Assembly: GCF_021655615.1 (NCBI RefSeq)
Contig: NZ_AP025245.1
Span: forward strand, 1,054,001-1,118,000
DNA: 64,000 nucleotides
Source: Acidianus sp. HS-5
Lineage (GTDB): Archaea; Thermoproteota; Thermoprotei_A; Sulfolobales; Sulfolobaceae
Reading direction: 5' to 3'
Shown piece after piece: positions 10,107 to 18,742 of this stretch (its first letter is position 1; every line of letters starts with the position of its first letter). The notes beneath the pieces were generated by a model. It was given only the letters and a program-made list of their open reading frames with translations, was not told where the DNA came from and made no database searches. Both the position numbers and the translations under genes were made by a program.

Positions 10107-11540
10107 ATGGCTTCCACAGATGAAATAAAAGCTGGGGAAATAATAGCTAGATTAGACAGGATTCCCACTTGGGCGTTAAATTACGTTCTTCTCGGAATAT
10201 TGGGGATAGGTGAACTATTCACTTTCTTCGATATTTTTAACATTAACGTAAGTTTTGTGCAAACTACACTTGTGTTATTTCATCAACCAGTATCCGCGGC
10301 AGCAGTCCTACTTGGACCTGTAGTCTTAGGGAATTTGATTGGTTACGTAATAGGTTCGCTCATCCTATCTCCTATATCAGATAGGATAGGTAGGAGGGAT
10401 ATGTTGATGGTCACGATGCTAATTACCGGATTAGGGAGCTTGTATAATGCGTTTACACCTAATTATTTGAACTTCCTAGCGGCTAGGGTAATTACTGAAA
10501 TTGAAATAGGAGCAGATCTAGCTATAGTGAACACATATGTTAGCGAAGTCGCACCAACGAAGTATAGGGCTAGGTATGTCTCAGAAATCTTCATTTTTTC
10601 AACTACTGGAGGATTTTTAGCAATTTGGTTAGGTCTTTTATTCACTACTCCCGCAGCACCGTTTCCGTTAGGCTTACCTTTTGCCCTAGGAGGAAGTGGA
10701 TTTTTTGCAACCAATGGCTGGAGGTTAATGTACATAATTGGCGCAATACTCTCATTTATAGGTCTAGGATTGAGGTTTGGCTTACCAGAATCACCTAGAT
10801 GGCTAATATCTAAGGGTAGGATAGATGAGGCTGAAGCAATAGTTAAGTTGATGGAACAAAGGGTTATGAGAAGAGGGAAGCAACTAGAACCACTCCCCAA
10901 AGTAATTAGCCCATATATACAAAGTAAAAGAGTTGCTTATTCCGAGATATTCAGAAACAGACTCTATCTTAAGAGGTTTATAATTTTACTGCCAGTTTGG
11001 TTCTTAGCTTATACTACGGTCTATAGTATAGCTTCTGGCCTTACGTCTCTTTTAGTCTCTAAGGGTTACCCTGCGCCAGAAGCAGGGATGATATCAGCTT
11101 TTGGGATCACAGGATTTATAATAGCCGCTCTAATTGCTGCAATAGGAGGAGAAAGACTAGAGAGAAAATTCTGGATGGGTATCTCAGCAGCTGTAACACT
11201 TATAGGAGGACTAATAATGGTAGCCACTACAAACATTATTATAAGCGGCATAGGAGCTATAATCCTATTTATAGGCTTCAACACGTGGGTTCCCATAGCA
11301 TATACATGGGTAACAGAGAGCTTCCCTACAAGGGCTAGGACTTCCGGGTTTGCCCTTACTGACGGGCTTGGCCATTTAGGAGGAGGCATAGGAGTTCTTG
11401 GAGTTGCATATTTGTCTACAGTACTCACTACAATACCACTGTTCATAGCCATATCTTTATTCTTAATCATTGCAGCTTTAATAGCCATGCCACTAGGTCA
11501 TCCTACAGCAGGGAAGAGGTTAGATGAAGTTTCACCTTAA
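10107..11540 (+). CDS. MFS transporter, sugar/aromatic acid porter type
   Basis: A 477-residue membrane protein with about 12 helices. It has the MFS loop signature DRIGRRDML after helix 2 and PESPRWLISKGR before the central loop, a motif of the sugar-porter-like and metabolite:H+ symporter groups. The ATG at 10107 follows an in-frame TTG and is the better start. It sits between the hydroxylase and a fumarylacetoacetate-hydrolase-family gene, so it probably imports the aromatic acid used by the cluster. The substrate itself cannot be read from the sequence. Confidence 0.88.
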   Translation: MASTDEIKAGEIIARLDRIPTWALNYVLLGILGIGELFTFFDIFNINVSFVQTTLVLFHQPVSAAAVLLGPVVLGNLIGYVIGSLILSPISDRIGRRDMLMVTMLITGLGSLYNAFTPNYLNFLAARVITEIEIGADLAIVNTYVSEVAPTKYRARYVSEIFIFSTTGGFLAIWLGLLFTTPAAPFPLGLPFALGGSGFFATNGWRLMYIIGAILSFIGLGLRFGLPESPRWLISKGRIDEAEAIVKLMEQRVMRRGKQLEPLPKVISPYIQSKRVAYSEIFRNRLYLKRFIILLPVWFLAYTTVYSIASGLTSLLVSKGYPAPEAGMISAFGITGFIIAALIAAIGGERLERKFWMGISAAVTLIGGLIMVATTNIIISGIGAIILFIGFNTWVPIAYTWVTESFPTRARTSGFALTDGLGHLGGGIGVLGVAYLSTVLTTIPLFIAISLFLIIAALIAMPLGHPTAGKRLDEVSP

Positions 11541-11561
11541 CTTATAAGAGGTCGAGGTCAG

Positions 11562-12416
11562 ATGAAATACGTGTCTTTTTTAAAGGATGGAGTAAAATAT
11601 TTCGGAATAGTTGAGGGAGATTACGTTTATGAGGTAGAGAGTTTAGAAAATGGTGAACCTAAAGGTAACTCATATAAATTATCTGAATTGGCTCTTCACG
11701 CTCCAGTTCCTCAAAGGGAAATAATATGCACGCTCACTAACTCTCCTAAAATGGTGGGAGTTGATAGTAAAGAGAAGGCCAGAGAACTACTAGGTTCGCC
11801 TAAGTTTTTCATAAAGCTATCTTGGACAATGATAGGACCTTATGATACGATATTTTCGCCTAAATCTGGAGTAAGACCTGAGGTCGAAATAGCAGTTCTA
11901 ACTAAGAAGAAATTAAAGAATGCTACGCTTACTGAAGCAAAGGAAGCAGTCTTGGGTTATACTGTATTTAACGATGTGACTGCTCCAGCTGAGTTTAAGA
12001 AAGATTGGTACAGGGCATTTAGGAGAGATCCAAATGATGGAAAGATTAAGGAAATGACAATCAGAGGTGTACATTTTAGAAATAAAAATAGGGACACTTT
12101 CTCACCTATGGGACCTTGGCTAGTAACTGTTGATGAGCTTCCAGATATACAAGGGTTGAGAATGAGAAGTTACATAAATAATGAACAAATACAAGATGGT
12201 AGTTCTGATGAATTAGTATTTAGTGTAGAGGAAATCTTAGTTGAGCTGTCAAGCATTTTAACATTGCCTAAATACTCTATCATAACGACTGGAACCATAG
12301 GATATTTGAACGCTGAAGATCCCTCGGAGTATAAACCAAAAAATAGTGAAGGAATAATGATAGCCGAAACAGAGAAAATCGGAAGGATAGAAAATAAGGT
12401 AGTAATTGAGTATTAA
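11562..12416 (+). CDS. Fumarylacetoacetate hydrolase family protein (HpaG/acylpyruvase-like)
   Basis: A 284-residue protein with the family core: the metal site VRPEVEIAVL with its ExE pair, GYTVFNDVTA with the third acidic ligand, and the closing TTGTIGYLN segment. The family cleaves C-C bonds in beta-diketo acids or isomerises/decarboxylates meta-cleavage products, as HpaG does. Its place at the end of the dioxygenase-hydroxylase run suggests action on the ring-cleavage product. GAGGTCAG just before the ATG resembles a ribosome site. The exact reaction (isomerase, decarboxylase or hydrolase) is not determined. Confidence 0.88.
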   Translation: MKYVSFLKDGVKYFGIVEGDYVYEVESLENGEPKGNSYKLSELALHAPVPQREIICTLTNSPKMVGVDSKEKARELLGSPKFFIKLSWTMIGPYDTIFSPKSGVRPEVEIAVLTKKKLKNATLTEAKEAVLGYTVFNDVTAPAEFKKDWYRAFRRDPNDGKIKEMTIRGVHFRNKNRDTFSPMGPWLVTVDELPDIQGLRMRSYINNEQIQDGSSDELVFSVEEILVELSSILTLPKYSIITTGTIGYLNAEDPSEYKPKNSEGIMIAETEKIGRIENKVVIEY

Positions 12417-12536
12417 TTCGTTTATTTAAACTTACTCTAAATATTATGTTTTATTTTTAGATTAGAAGTAGTTTTGCCAATTATTATAACATATTAAATG
12501 AATTTCATTCAAATTTAATTAAATAGATAGCAATAC

Positions 12537-12641
12537 GATAGTGTAGTCATCGAGCTACAAATTGTAAAATTAGCTCAGATAAAAAGCAAAGCTATCCTAC
12601 GTTTTCCAATCATAATTATGTAACTTAATGACTACGCTATC
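12537..12641. mobile_element. MITE-like element with 14-bp terminal inverted repeats
   Basis: GATAGTGTAGTCAT at 12537-12550 pairs with ATGACTACGCTATC at 12628-12641 over all 14 positions, one of them G-U. The 6-mer CAATAC lies immediately outside the left end (12531-12536) and 2 nt outside the right end (12644-12649), like a slightly offset target duplication. There is no coding capacity. It could be a non-autonomous transposon relic or simply a long-stem RNA; I recognise no family. Confidence 0.4.
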
Positions 12642-12680
12642 ATCAATACTAAATTTAAAGAAAGTATCAACATACCGCAC

Positions 12681-12754
12681 TGAGAGCATTTCAATAATAC
12701 GTTAAACTATCCGAAGGCATTAGGTAAACTGGATATATCCTTGAAGTGCTCTTG
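12681..12754. ncRNA. Hairpin-forming stretch, candidate structured RNA
   Basis: GAGCATTTCAA (12684-12694) pairs with TTGAAGTGCTC (12741-12751) as an 11-bp helix with one G-U, extendable outward by an A-U pair and two G-U pairs. The 46-nt interior holds ATCC and GGAT words that can form an inner stem. It is about 130 nt upstream of the HTH_10 regulator. It may be a leader structure, a small RNA or part of a decayed element. Confidence 0.3.
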
Positions 12755-12878
12755 AGGATTGTATATATGATTTTTTGATATAAAACTTAAAAATTTTTAA
12801 ATTGTCTATTTCAATTATATCATATAAATATTGGTAATACTACATGATATAAAGTTATTAATTGATGTAAAAGATATA

Positions 12879-12892
12879 TTAACATATGTTAA
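12879..12892. promoter_or_regulatory. Palindrome centred on the regulator start codon
   Basis: TTAACATATGTTAA is a perfect 14-bp palindrome containing the ATG (12886-12888) of the HTH_10 gene. In a leaderless transcript this lies at the transcription start, where a self-repressor could bind. The pattern may be chance in AT-rich DNA. Confidence 0.3.
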
Positions 12893-13503
12893 AGAAGGTT
12901 AAGGTAACTGTTAAACACGAGGATTGTTGGACAAGTCAAGTACAATTTACTGCAAGAACTCTAAATCTTCAAGTTTATCCTAATAAAGACTATTTAAGAA
13001 GCAGAATAACAATAGATACAGCCAATAGAAGCGTAATAAATGAGATGAACAGGTGTAAAGGAATACTCAAGATAAATAAGATAATTCCAAACCAAAATAA
13101 GATGTTAATAGACTTCTTAAATATTTATAAAGGTTCTATAGCTGGCATACTTTACGATTATGAAGTACTAATTTTAAAAAATGAAATAGTAGACAGGAAA
13201 GAAAAGTGGACTTTTGTAGCTCCTAGATTGTCTGTTAGAGAGATAGTGAACGAAATAAAAGGTATTGCTAAAGTTGAAGATGTAAAATCTGAGGATTATA
13301 CACTGAATGGAATTTCCCTTACCGATATGGAGAAAAGAGTATTGAGCTTAGCCCTATCTTTCGGTTACCTTGACTATCCTAAGAGGTCCAGAACCGAAGA
13401 TTTAGCTAAGCTATTAAATATAAGCAAAGTCACCTTTTTATACCATCTTAGGAGTGCAGAGAAAAAGATCTTATCATTCTATTTAAATAGTTTAGATGAA
13501 TAA
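12886..13503 (+). CDS. HTH_10 (bacterio-opsin activator-like) transcriptional regulator
   Basis: A 205-residue protein. The last 55 residues form the HTH_10 domain: LTDMEKRVLSLALSFGYLD, then the recognition region with LAKLLNISKVTFLYHLRSAE. The N-terminal 140 residues form a sensor-like domain without a recognised ligand site. Archaeal HTH_10 proteins control metabolic genes next to them. It faces the same way as the aromatic cluster and the molybdenum enzyme gene, so either is a plausible target. A perfect palindrome overlaps its start codon. Confidence 0.88.
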   Translation: MLKKVKVTVKHEDCWTSQVQFTARTLNLQVYPNKDYLRSRITIDTANRSVINEMNRCKGILKINKIIPNQNKMLIDFLNIYKGSIAGILYDYEVLILKNEIVDRKEKWTFVAPRLSVREIVNEIKGIAKVEDVKSEDYTLNGISLTDMEKRVLSLALSFGYLDYPKRSRTEDLAKLLNISKVTFLYHLRSAEKKILSFYLNSLDE

Positions 13504-13560
13504 AAATCCTTTAAATATGTTTGATGAAAGACTTAAAGCTATTAAAACGTTATTTACCTC

Positions 13561-15615
13561 ATGAGGTTAAGGGATCACTTACCTAAAATTATGGGAAAAG
13601 GAACCTACATAGACGATTATACCCCTAAAAATACTGCATATCTTTTCATAGTAAGATCACCAATTGCTAGAGGAATAATAAATAGCGTTTCAAAACCCGA
13701 TAAAACTCTCCTAACACTTACATGGGACGACGTCAAGGTTTACTTGCCCGTTAGGGCTGATCCAGAAACAATGAAAAAGGGAAAAATAGTCAAAATGCCC
13801 GTACTTGCAGATGGAAGAGTTAATTTTGTAGGACAGCCAGTTTTGGCAATAGTCGTAGAGGACAGATACAAAGGCGAAGACATTATAGAGGAAGTTAACT
13901 TAGACTATCAAGAGTTACCTCCAGTTCTAGATATAGAAAACGCTATGAAGGGCGATCCTATTCACCCAGGGTTAGATAAAAACGTCTCAGTAGATAAAAC
14001 TTTGGAAGGTGGGCAGTTATCTGCAAAGAAGGAAGCTGAAGTTATAGTAAGTAGAAAAATTTACCAAAATAGAATAGTTTCAAATCCAATGGAGCCAAAA
14101 GGAGTTTTGACTTACTGGGACGGTGACACGCTTAACGTTTACGGGTCTTTCCAGTCCGTATTTAGAATAAAAAGCGACCTTGGAGAGTCATTAAGCCTTC
14201 CTCCAGAAAAGATCAAGGTGAATTCAACGCTAGTGGGAGGTGGGTTCGGGAACAAAGTCCCACTGTACGCTGAATATATATTAGCTGCAATAGCATCAAT
14301 GAAATTACATAGGCCTATCAAGTGGATAGAGACTAGGTTAGAGCACTTGAGGAACCCGACAATAGGTAGAGGAGTTCTGTCTGAGGTAAAAATGTACGCA
14401 AAGAAAACGGGTGAAGTATTGGGCGTAGAAGGCTATATTGCGGTCGATTTAGGTGCATATAATTACACTTTGAATCCTACTACTCCAGATTTTATAGCCA
14501 GGCTAGTTACAGGACCTTACAGGATGAAGTTCGCATCAATTAGAGCCCTTGGAGTCTTTACAAATCTACCTCCAACAGGGCCTTACAGAGGTGCGGGAAG
14601 ACCTGAGGCTACATTAATTCATGAGACCTTAGTGGAAGAATTAGCAAAAGAACTTAACATGGATTCTGTTGAGATAAGGAGAAAGAATATAATTGGCGAT
14701 ATGGAAGAATACATAACGCCTTTAGGTCTTAAGGTAGACCCAGCAGGTTATAAGACTGCTCTGAACGTTGCTGAATCATATTACAGAGCAAATAAGGAGA
14801 AGTATAAAGATAAGGGAGTCTCAATAGTAGCGTTTATGGATATTGATAGACTTTCGCCTGGTGAAAGTGCTAGAGTTAGAATTGAAAACGGAAGGGTTAA
14901 GGTTTTCGTAGGTACCGGTCCCCACGGACAGGCTCATGAAGATACGTTTGCTAAACTAGTATCTGAAGTATTAAAGATTAATGAGGATTTGATAGATGTA
15001 GTAACAAATAGTACTGACATAGTAAAAGAAGGGATAGGCAGTTTTGGATCAAGGAGCGGTACAGTAGGAGGATCTGCTGTAATTGAGGCGTGTAAGCAAT
15101 TACTTCAAAAAATTAATATGCCCATTGAAAGAGCATTAAAGGAACTTAACGGTATTGAAGTTGAGGTGTTCTATAAGGCTGACGATATTTTCACTCCCGG
15201 ATCACATGTTGCTGTAGTAGATGTGGATAAAGAAACAGGATTTGTCAAAATATTAAAATATTATGCGGTGGAGGATGTAGGCAGGGAATTAATAAAAGAT
15301 GAGGTAGAAGGGCAGATAGTTGGTGGAATTCTTCAAGGGATTTCACAAGTTCTATGGGAGCAGACGCCTTATGATCAATACGGTAATCCTCTTTTCTCAT
15401 CTATTGCGGACTGTGGAGTCCCATCTGCTGTAGAGGCAGATTATCATGTGGAACTGAACACATTAGAATTTCCTTCTGCATTGCCTACAAAGAGTAGAGG
15501 AGTAGGTGAAGCTGGGACTACGGGAGCTTTACCTGCGGTATTTATAGCATTAGAAAAGGCTATTGGCAAGAAGTTCACAAAAACTCCTGTGTTGCCCTGG
15601 GACATTATAAGCTAA
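13561..15615 (+). CDS. Molybdenum hydroxylase large subunit (aldehyde oxidase/xanthine dehydrogenase family)
   Basis: A 684-residue molybdopterin-binding subunit. It has the glycine-rich cofactor motif GGGFGNKV (near residue 225), GPYRGAGRPEA typical of aldehyde/xanthine-type rather than CO-dehydrogenase-type enzymes, GTGPHGQAHED, GSFGSRSGTVGGSA, and the catalytic glutamate in GVGEAGTTG (near 650). It is shorter than the usual 740-780 residues, mainly at the N-terminus. The FAD and 2Fe-2S subunits that normally complete the enzyme are not next to it. The start codon directly follows the regulator gene region. It may oxidise an aldehyde from the ring-cleavage route; that is inference. Confidence 0.88.
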   Translation: MRLRDHLPKIMGKGTYIDDYTPKNTAYLFIVRSPIARGIINSVSKPDKTLLTLTWDDVKVYLPVRADPETMKKGKIVKMPVLADGRVNFVGQPVLAIVVEDRYKGEDIIEEVNLDYQELPPVLDIENAMKGDPIHPGLDKNVSVDKTLEGGQLSAKKEAEVIVSRKIYQNRIVSNPMEPKGVLTYWDGDTLNVYGSFQSVFRIKSDLGESLSLPPEKIKVNSTLVGGGFGNKVPLYAEYILAAIASMKLHRPIKWIETRLEHLRNPTIGRGVLSEVKMYAKKTGEVLGVEGYIAVDLGAYNYTLNPTTPDFIARLVTGPYRMKFASIRALGVFTNLPPTGPYRGAGRPEATLIHETLVEELAKELNMDSVEIRRKNIIGDMEEYITPLGLKVDPAGYKTALNVAESYYRANKEKYKDKGVSIVAFMDIDRLSPGESARVRIENGRVKVFVGTGPHGQAHEDTFAKLVSEVLKINEDLIDVVTNSTDIVKEGIGSFGSRSGTVGGSAVIEACKQLLQKINMPIERALKELNGIEVEVFYKADDIFTPGSHVAVVDVDKETGFVKILKYYAVEDVGRELIKDEVEGQIVGGILQGISQVLWEQTPYDQYGNPLFSSIADCGVPSAVEADYHVELNTLEFPSALPTKSRGVGEAGTTGALPAVFIALEKAIGKKFTKTPVLPWDIIS

Positions 15616-16269
15616 AGTTCACCTAGTTATTTCTCTAAAATAAATAAAGAAGAATGGAACTACCTAATCAAAGAAGTTAGATAAAAGTTTAGCATAAGAT
15701 ATCATAGAGTGGTAGTGTTATGTATTCTCCAAAACTATCTACCGAGCTAATTTAAATTAGTAGAAACAAATAGAAGGTAAAATATGGAGCCAGATATTAA
15801 GCTTTTAATATTATAGGTTATTCTATATGATTAATACGCAGAGAAAATAGTTACATATTTTATGTCTCTAAAACCTTAGTCTCTCCTAAAGATATTAAAA
15901 ATAAATATTTTAACTTATTAGTATATGATTATTTAAAATTTATATACTATGTATTTTAATTTCTATAAAATTTTATTTATTTTAAATATAAATTTATTTG
16001 ACTTCTGATTTATAATCTCGCTGACATAATCTGTTTTTCTACTTTCGTCAATATTACGCGTTGGATTTCATGCATTCATTTCTATTACTTCTTGAAAAGT
16101 TAAGATGTATTTTTATTTAAGTTATAGTAATAATTATATATTTAAGTTATAATTCGTATTAAGCATATAATTTTATCTGGGTATTAAATTTATAGTTTTT
16201 ATCATTTTCTTGGTATGTATTCTAACTTCAGATAATCTCAGGTAAATATTTTAAAAATAACGTTAATTT
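15616..16269 (+). other. 650-bp AT-rich spacer, no gene seen
   Basis: Very AT-rich DNA without a supportable reading frame. It contains a perfect 14-bp palindrome CTAATTTAAATTAG (15747-15760) and two copies of TATTTAAGTTATA (16114-16126 and 16139-16151) spaced 25 nt apart. It could be eroded coding or transposon DNA between two accessory genes. Confidence 0.55.
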
Positions 16270-17101
16270 ATGGAATTTAGAGATTTTGGAAAGACAGGAG
16301 TAAAATTGTCCGCAATAGGTATGGGTACTTATTATGACCTTCAATGGATAGCCCTTTCAAGGATTGGAATAACCCCATCAAAAGAAAGAAGGATACAAGC
16401 ATTGAAAACGGGCCTGGAATGGGGTATAAATTTTATAGATACTGCAGAACTTTATAATACTGAAGGTTTAGTAGCTGAAGCAATAAAGGATTATAATAGA
16501 GAAGAAATATTTATTGCTACTAAAGTTTGGCCATCTCAGGTATAATTCTCTCATAAAAGCTGCTAAGAATAGCCTTAAGAGACTTAAGACAAATTACATA
16601 GACCTTTATCAAATACATTTTCCTTCAAGAACTGTACCTATAGAAGAATCTATGAGAGCCATGGAGAAACTAGTAGATGAGGGCATAATTAGATTTATAG
16701 GAGTTAGTAATTTTAGCTTAGAACAACTAAAAAATGCACAGAATTCTCTCAAAAAATATGAAATATCATCAATTCAGATGCCATATAGCTTAGTTGATAG
16801 GAGAATAGAGAGTAATATAATACCTTATGCAAAAGAAAACAGAATTTCTGTAATTTGCTATTACCCTTTAGGACACGGGCGATTAGCCAGACAATTCCCT
16901 TCTGATGCAGTAGATATTATTAAGAAAAATCACGGGGAGAAGACTTTTGCACAGATTGCATTAAACTGGATAATAAGCAAGCATGAAAACACTTTCCCTA
17001 TACCTAGAGCGTCAAACCCTATCCACGTAAAAGAAAATTTATGTGCTGTAGGATGGAGGCTTTCTCCAGAAGAGATAGAGAATCTGGAAAAATATTTCTA
17101 A
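16270..17101 (+). pseudogene. Aldo/keto reductase, frameshifted
   Basis: Two frames make one aldo/keto reductase of about 275 residues. The first (to a stop at 16543-16545) has the N-terminal FGKTGVKLSAIGMGTY, D57 and Y62 in FIDTAELYN, and K85 in FIATKVW: three of the four catalytic residues. The second frame resumes at about 16535 with LRYNSLIKAAKNSLKRL, the histidine region LYQIHFPS, IGVSNFS and the C-terminal NADPH site. The break is at 16533-16536 and reads as one extra base (or five missing). There is no homopolymer, which favours a real mutation. Function would be NADPH-dependent carbonyl reduction. Confidence 0.85.
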
Positions 17102-17329
17102 AACTTTAAAATAACAGAAGTTCTATAACTTTAGGAAATAAAATGCCATAATCTATATTATTTTAAATAAAATGTCGGTTTAGTAGTATTTTTATGCAAT
17201 GTTAATCTCTACCATCTATAGCTCTTGTTAAAATGCCTAATGATTTGACAATTAAGTGCGATAATTACTATGATCTCTATCACTACCTAAACTACTAACT
17301 TAGATGTTTTATCAAATATGTATAGATAA

Positions 17330-17358
17330 TTTTATATTTCTTACTATCGAAATCGATA
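17330..17358 (+). promoter_or_regulatory. TATA box and operator-like palindrome of the padR-ABC operon
   Basis: TTTTATAT (17330-17337) is followed by the inverted repeat TATCGA-AA-TCGATA (17345-17358), which ends 2 nt before the ATG at 17361. A palindrome between the TATA box and the start is the classic place for an autorepressor such as PadR. Confidence 0.45.
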
Positions 17359-17360
17359 TT

Positions 17361-17753
17361 ATGATGAGTTACCAGAAAGGTAGATTAAAGTTCATGGTTC
17401 TCTGGCTTCTTAGTGAATCTCCAAAAAGAGGAATTGATATAATTGATGACATCTCAAAGATGACATGGGGTTGGTGGAAGCCGTCTCCTGGTTCAATATA
17501 TCCTTTATTATCTACGCTAGAGAAGGAAGGAAAAATTATAAGAAAAGATAATGGAATTTATGAAATTACACAAAAAGGTATAGAGGAAATAAATGATTTT
17601 CTTCCGCCAAGGTATGAAGGTAGCCTAGAGAGAGGTGTAGAAGAGTTAGAAAGTTTAGTAGTCTTCTTTGAAGATATGGGAAAGGATAAGCTAATTCCAT
17701 ATAGAGATAGGCTAATCAAAGCTAAAAATAGATTAGAGAGGCTGATAGAATGA
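17361..17753 (+). CDS. PadR family transcriptional regulator
   Basis: A 130-residue winged-helix repressor. It has the PadR core LKFMVLWLLSESPKRGIDI, then PSPGSIYPLLSTLEKEGKI (recognition helix) and the wing NGIYEITQKGIEEI. The C-terminal helix is the dimerisation part. I chose the ATG at 17361 because upstream codons lack family similarity and lie in the promoter palindrome. Its stop overlaps the ABC ATPase start as ATGA, so it should control its own exporter operon, as in PadR/LmrR systems. The inducer is unknown. Confidence 0.9.
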   Translation: MMSYQKGRLKFMVLWLLSESPKRGIDIIDDISKMTWGWWKPSPGSIYPLLSTLEKEGKIIRKDNGIYEITQKGIEEINDFLPPRYEGSLERGVEELESLVVFFEDMGKDKLIPYRDRLIKAKNRLERLIE

Positions 17754-18742
17754 GCGAAATTAAAGCCATAAATTTAACTAAAAAATATGGAAATTTCATT
17801 GCAGTTGATCATATAAACTTTGACGTAGAAAAGGGAGAAATATTCGGATTCTTAGGCCCAAACGGAGCGGGAAAAAGCACTACGATAAAAATGCTAACAA
17901 CTGTTTTAAAGCCAACTGAAGGGACTGCTATCGTTAATGGTTACGATATAGTTAAACAACCTTCATTAGTCAGACAATCTATAGGGGTTGTTCCTCAAGA
18001 ATATACTGCGGATGAGGACTTAACAGGATGGGAAAACATGATGTTTATGGCTGGAGTTTATGGTATTCCTACCGACACTGCTAAGGAAAGAGCTGAAGAA
18101 CTACTTAAAATGGTAGAATTAACCCAGGCAGCAAAAAGGAAAGTTTCCAGTTATTCTGGTGGTATGAGGAGAAGATTAGAAATTGCTATGTCGCTGATAA
18201 GTAGACCCGCGGTACTCTTTTTAGATGAACCCACGTTAGGCTTAGATGCTCAAACTAGAAGCGCGATATGGTCGTATATTATGAGGCTAAAGAAAGAATA
18301 CGACATGACCATCTTTGTAACTACCCATTATTTAGAGGAGGCAGATATGTACTGCGATAGAATTGCTATAATTGATAAAGGAAAAATAATAAAAATTGGT
18401 AGCCCTAAAGAACTGAAAGAAAGCATAGGAGGAGATATGGTCACAATAGAAGTTAACGATATTGAAAAAGCAATAAAAATGCTCTCAAGTATTGACGGTA
18501 TTCTAGACATTAAAAGTAGGGATTCAGAAATAAGAATAAAAGTTAAAAATGGCGAAGAGGTTGCACCAAAAATAATGGAAAATTTAGTAAAGAATAATAT
18601 TAAGGTAATTAGATTATCGATTTCACAGCCTACCATGGACGAAGTATATATGGAGTATACTGGAAAGAGTTTAAGAGATCAACAGTCCAGTTCAGAGGAG
18701 GTATTTGGAGTAATGAGAACTATGAGGAGGGCGAGATCATGA
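17750..18742 (+). CDS. ABC-2 exporter ATPase (DrrA-like)
   Basis: A 330-residue ATPase with Walker A GPNGAGKST (36-44), VVPQE in the Q-loop, signature YSGGMRRRLEIAMS, Walker B VLFLDEPTLGLD and switch histidine TTHYLEEAD. The C-terminal 90 residues form the extra domain typical of the DrrA daunorubicin-resistance type. It is translationally coupled at both ends (ATGA overlaps) with the PadR gene and the permease gene. It powers export of a hydrophobic or toxic compound; cargo unknown. Confidence 0.93.
   Translation: MSEIKAINLTKKYGNFIAVDHINFDVEKGEIFGFLGPNGAGKSTTIKMLTTVLKPTEGTAIVNGYDIVKQPSLVRQSIGVVPQEYTADEDLTGWENMMFMAGVYGIPTDTAKERAEELLKMVELTQAAKRKVSSYSGGMRRRLEIAMSLISRPAVLFLDEPTLGLDAQTRSAIWSYIMRLKKEYDMTIFVTTHYLEEADMYCDRIAIIDKGKIIKIGSPKELKESIGGDMVTIEVNDIEKAIKMLSSIDGILDIKSRDSEIRIKVKNGEEVAPKIMENLVKNNIKVIRLSISQPTMDEVYMEYTGKSLRDQQSSSEEVFGVMRTMRRARS

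Larger units (their letters stand above)
12417..12885 (+). other. Long AT-rich spacer with two inverted-repeat elements
   Basis: No reading frame that I can support. The spacer separates the aromatic cluster from its likely regulator and holds a 105-bp element with 14-bp inverted ends (12537-12641) and a 74-nt hairpin-forming stretch (12681-12754). The region just before 12886 is very AT-rich, with TATA-like words (ATATAAATA, GATATAAAG). Confidence 0.6.

Noticed and set aside
10463..10900. Long minus-strand frame (145 residues) inside the MFS gene, and a second at 11066-11488
   Set aside because: Both lie opposite an intact transporter, have transporter-shadow composition and no family similarity.
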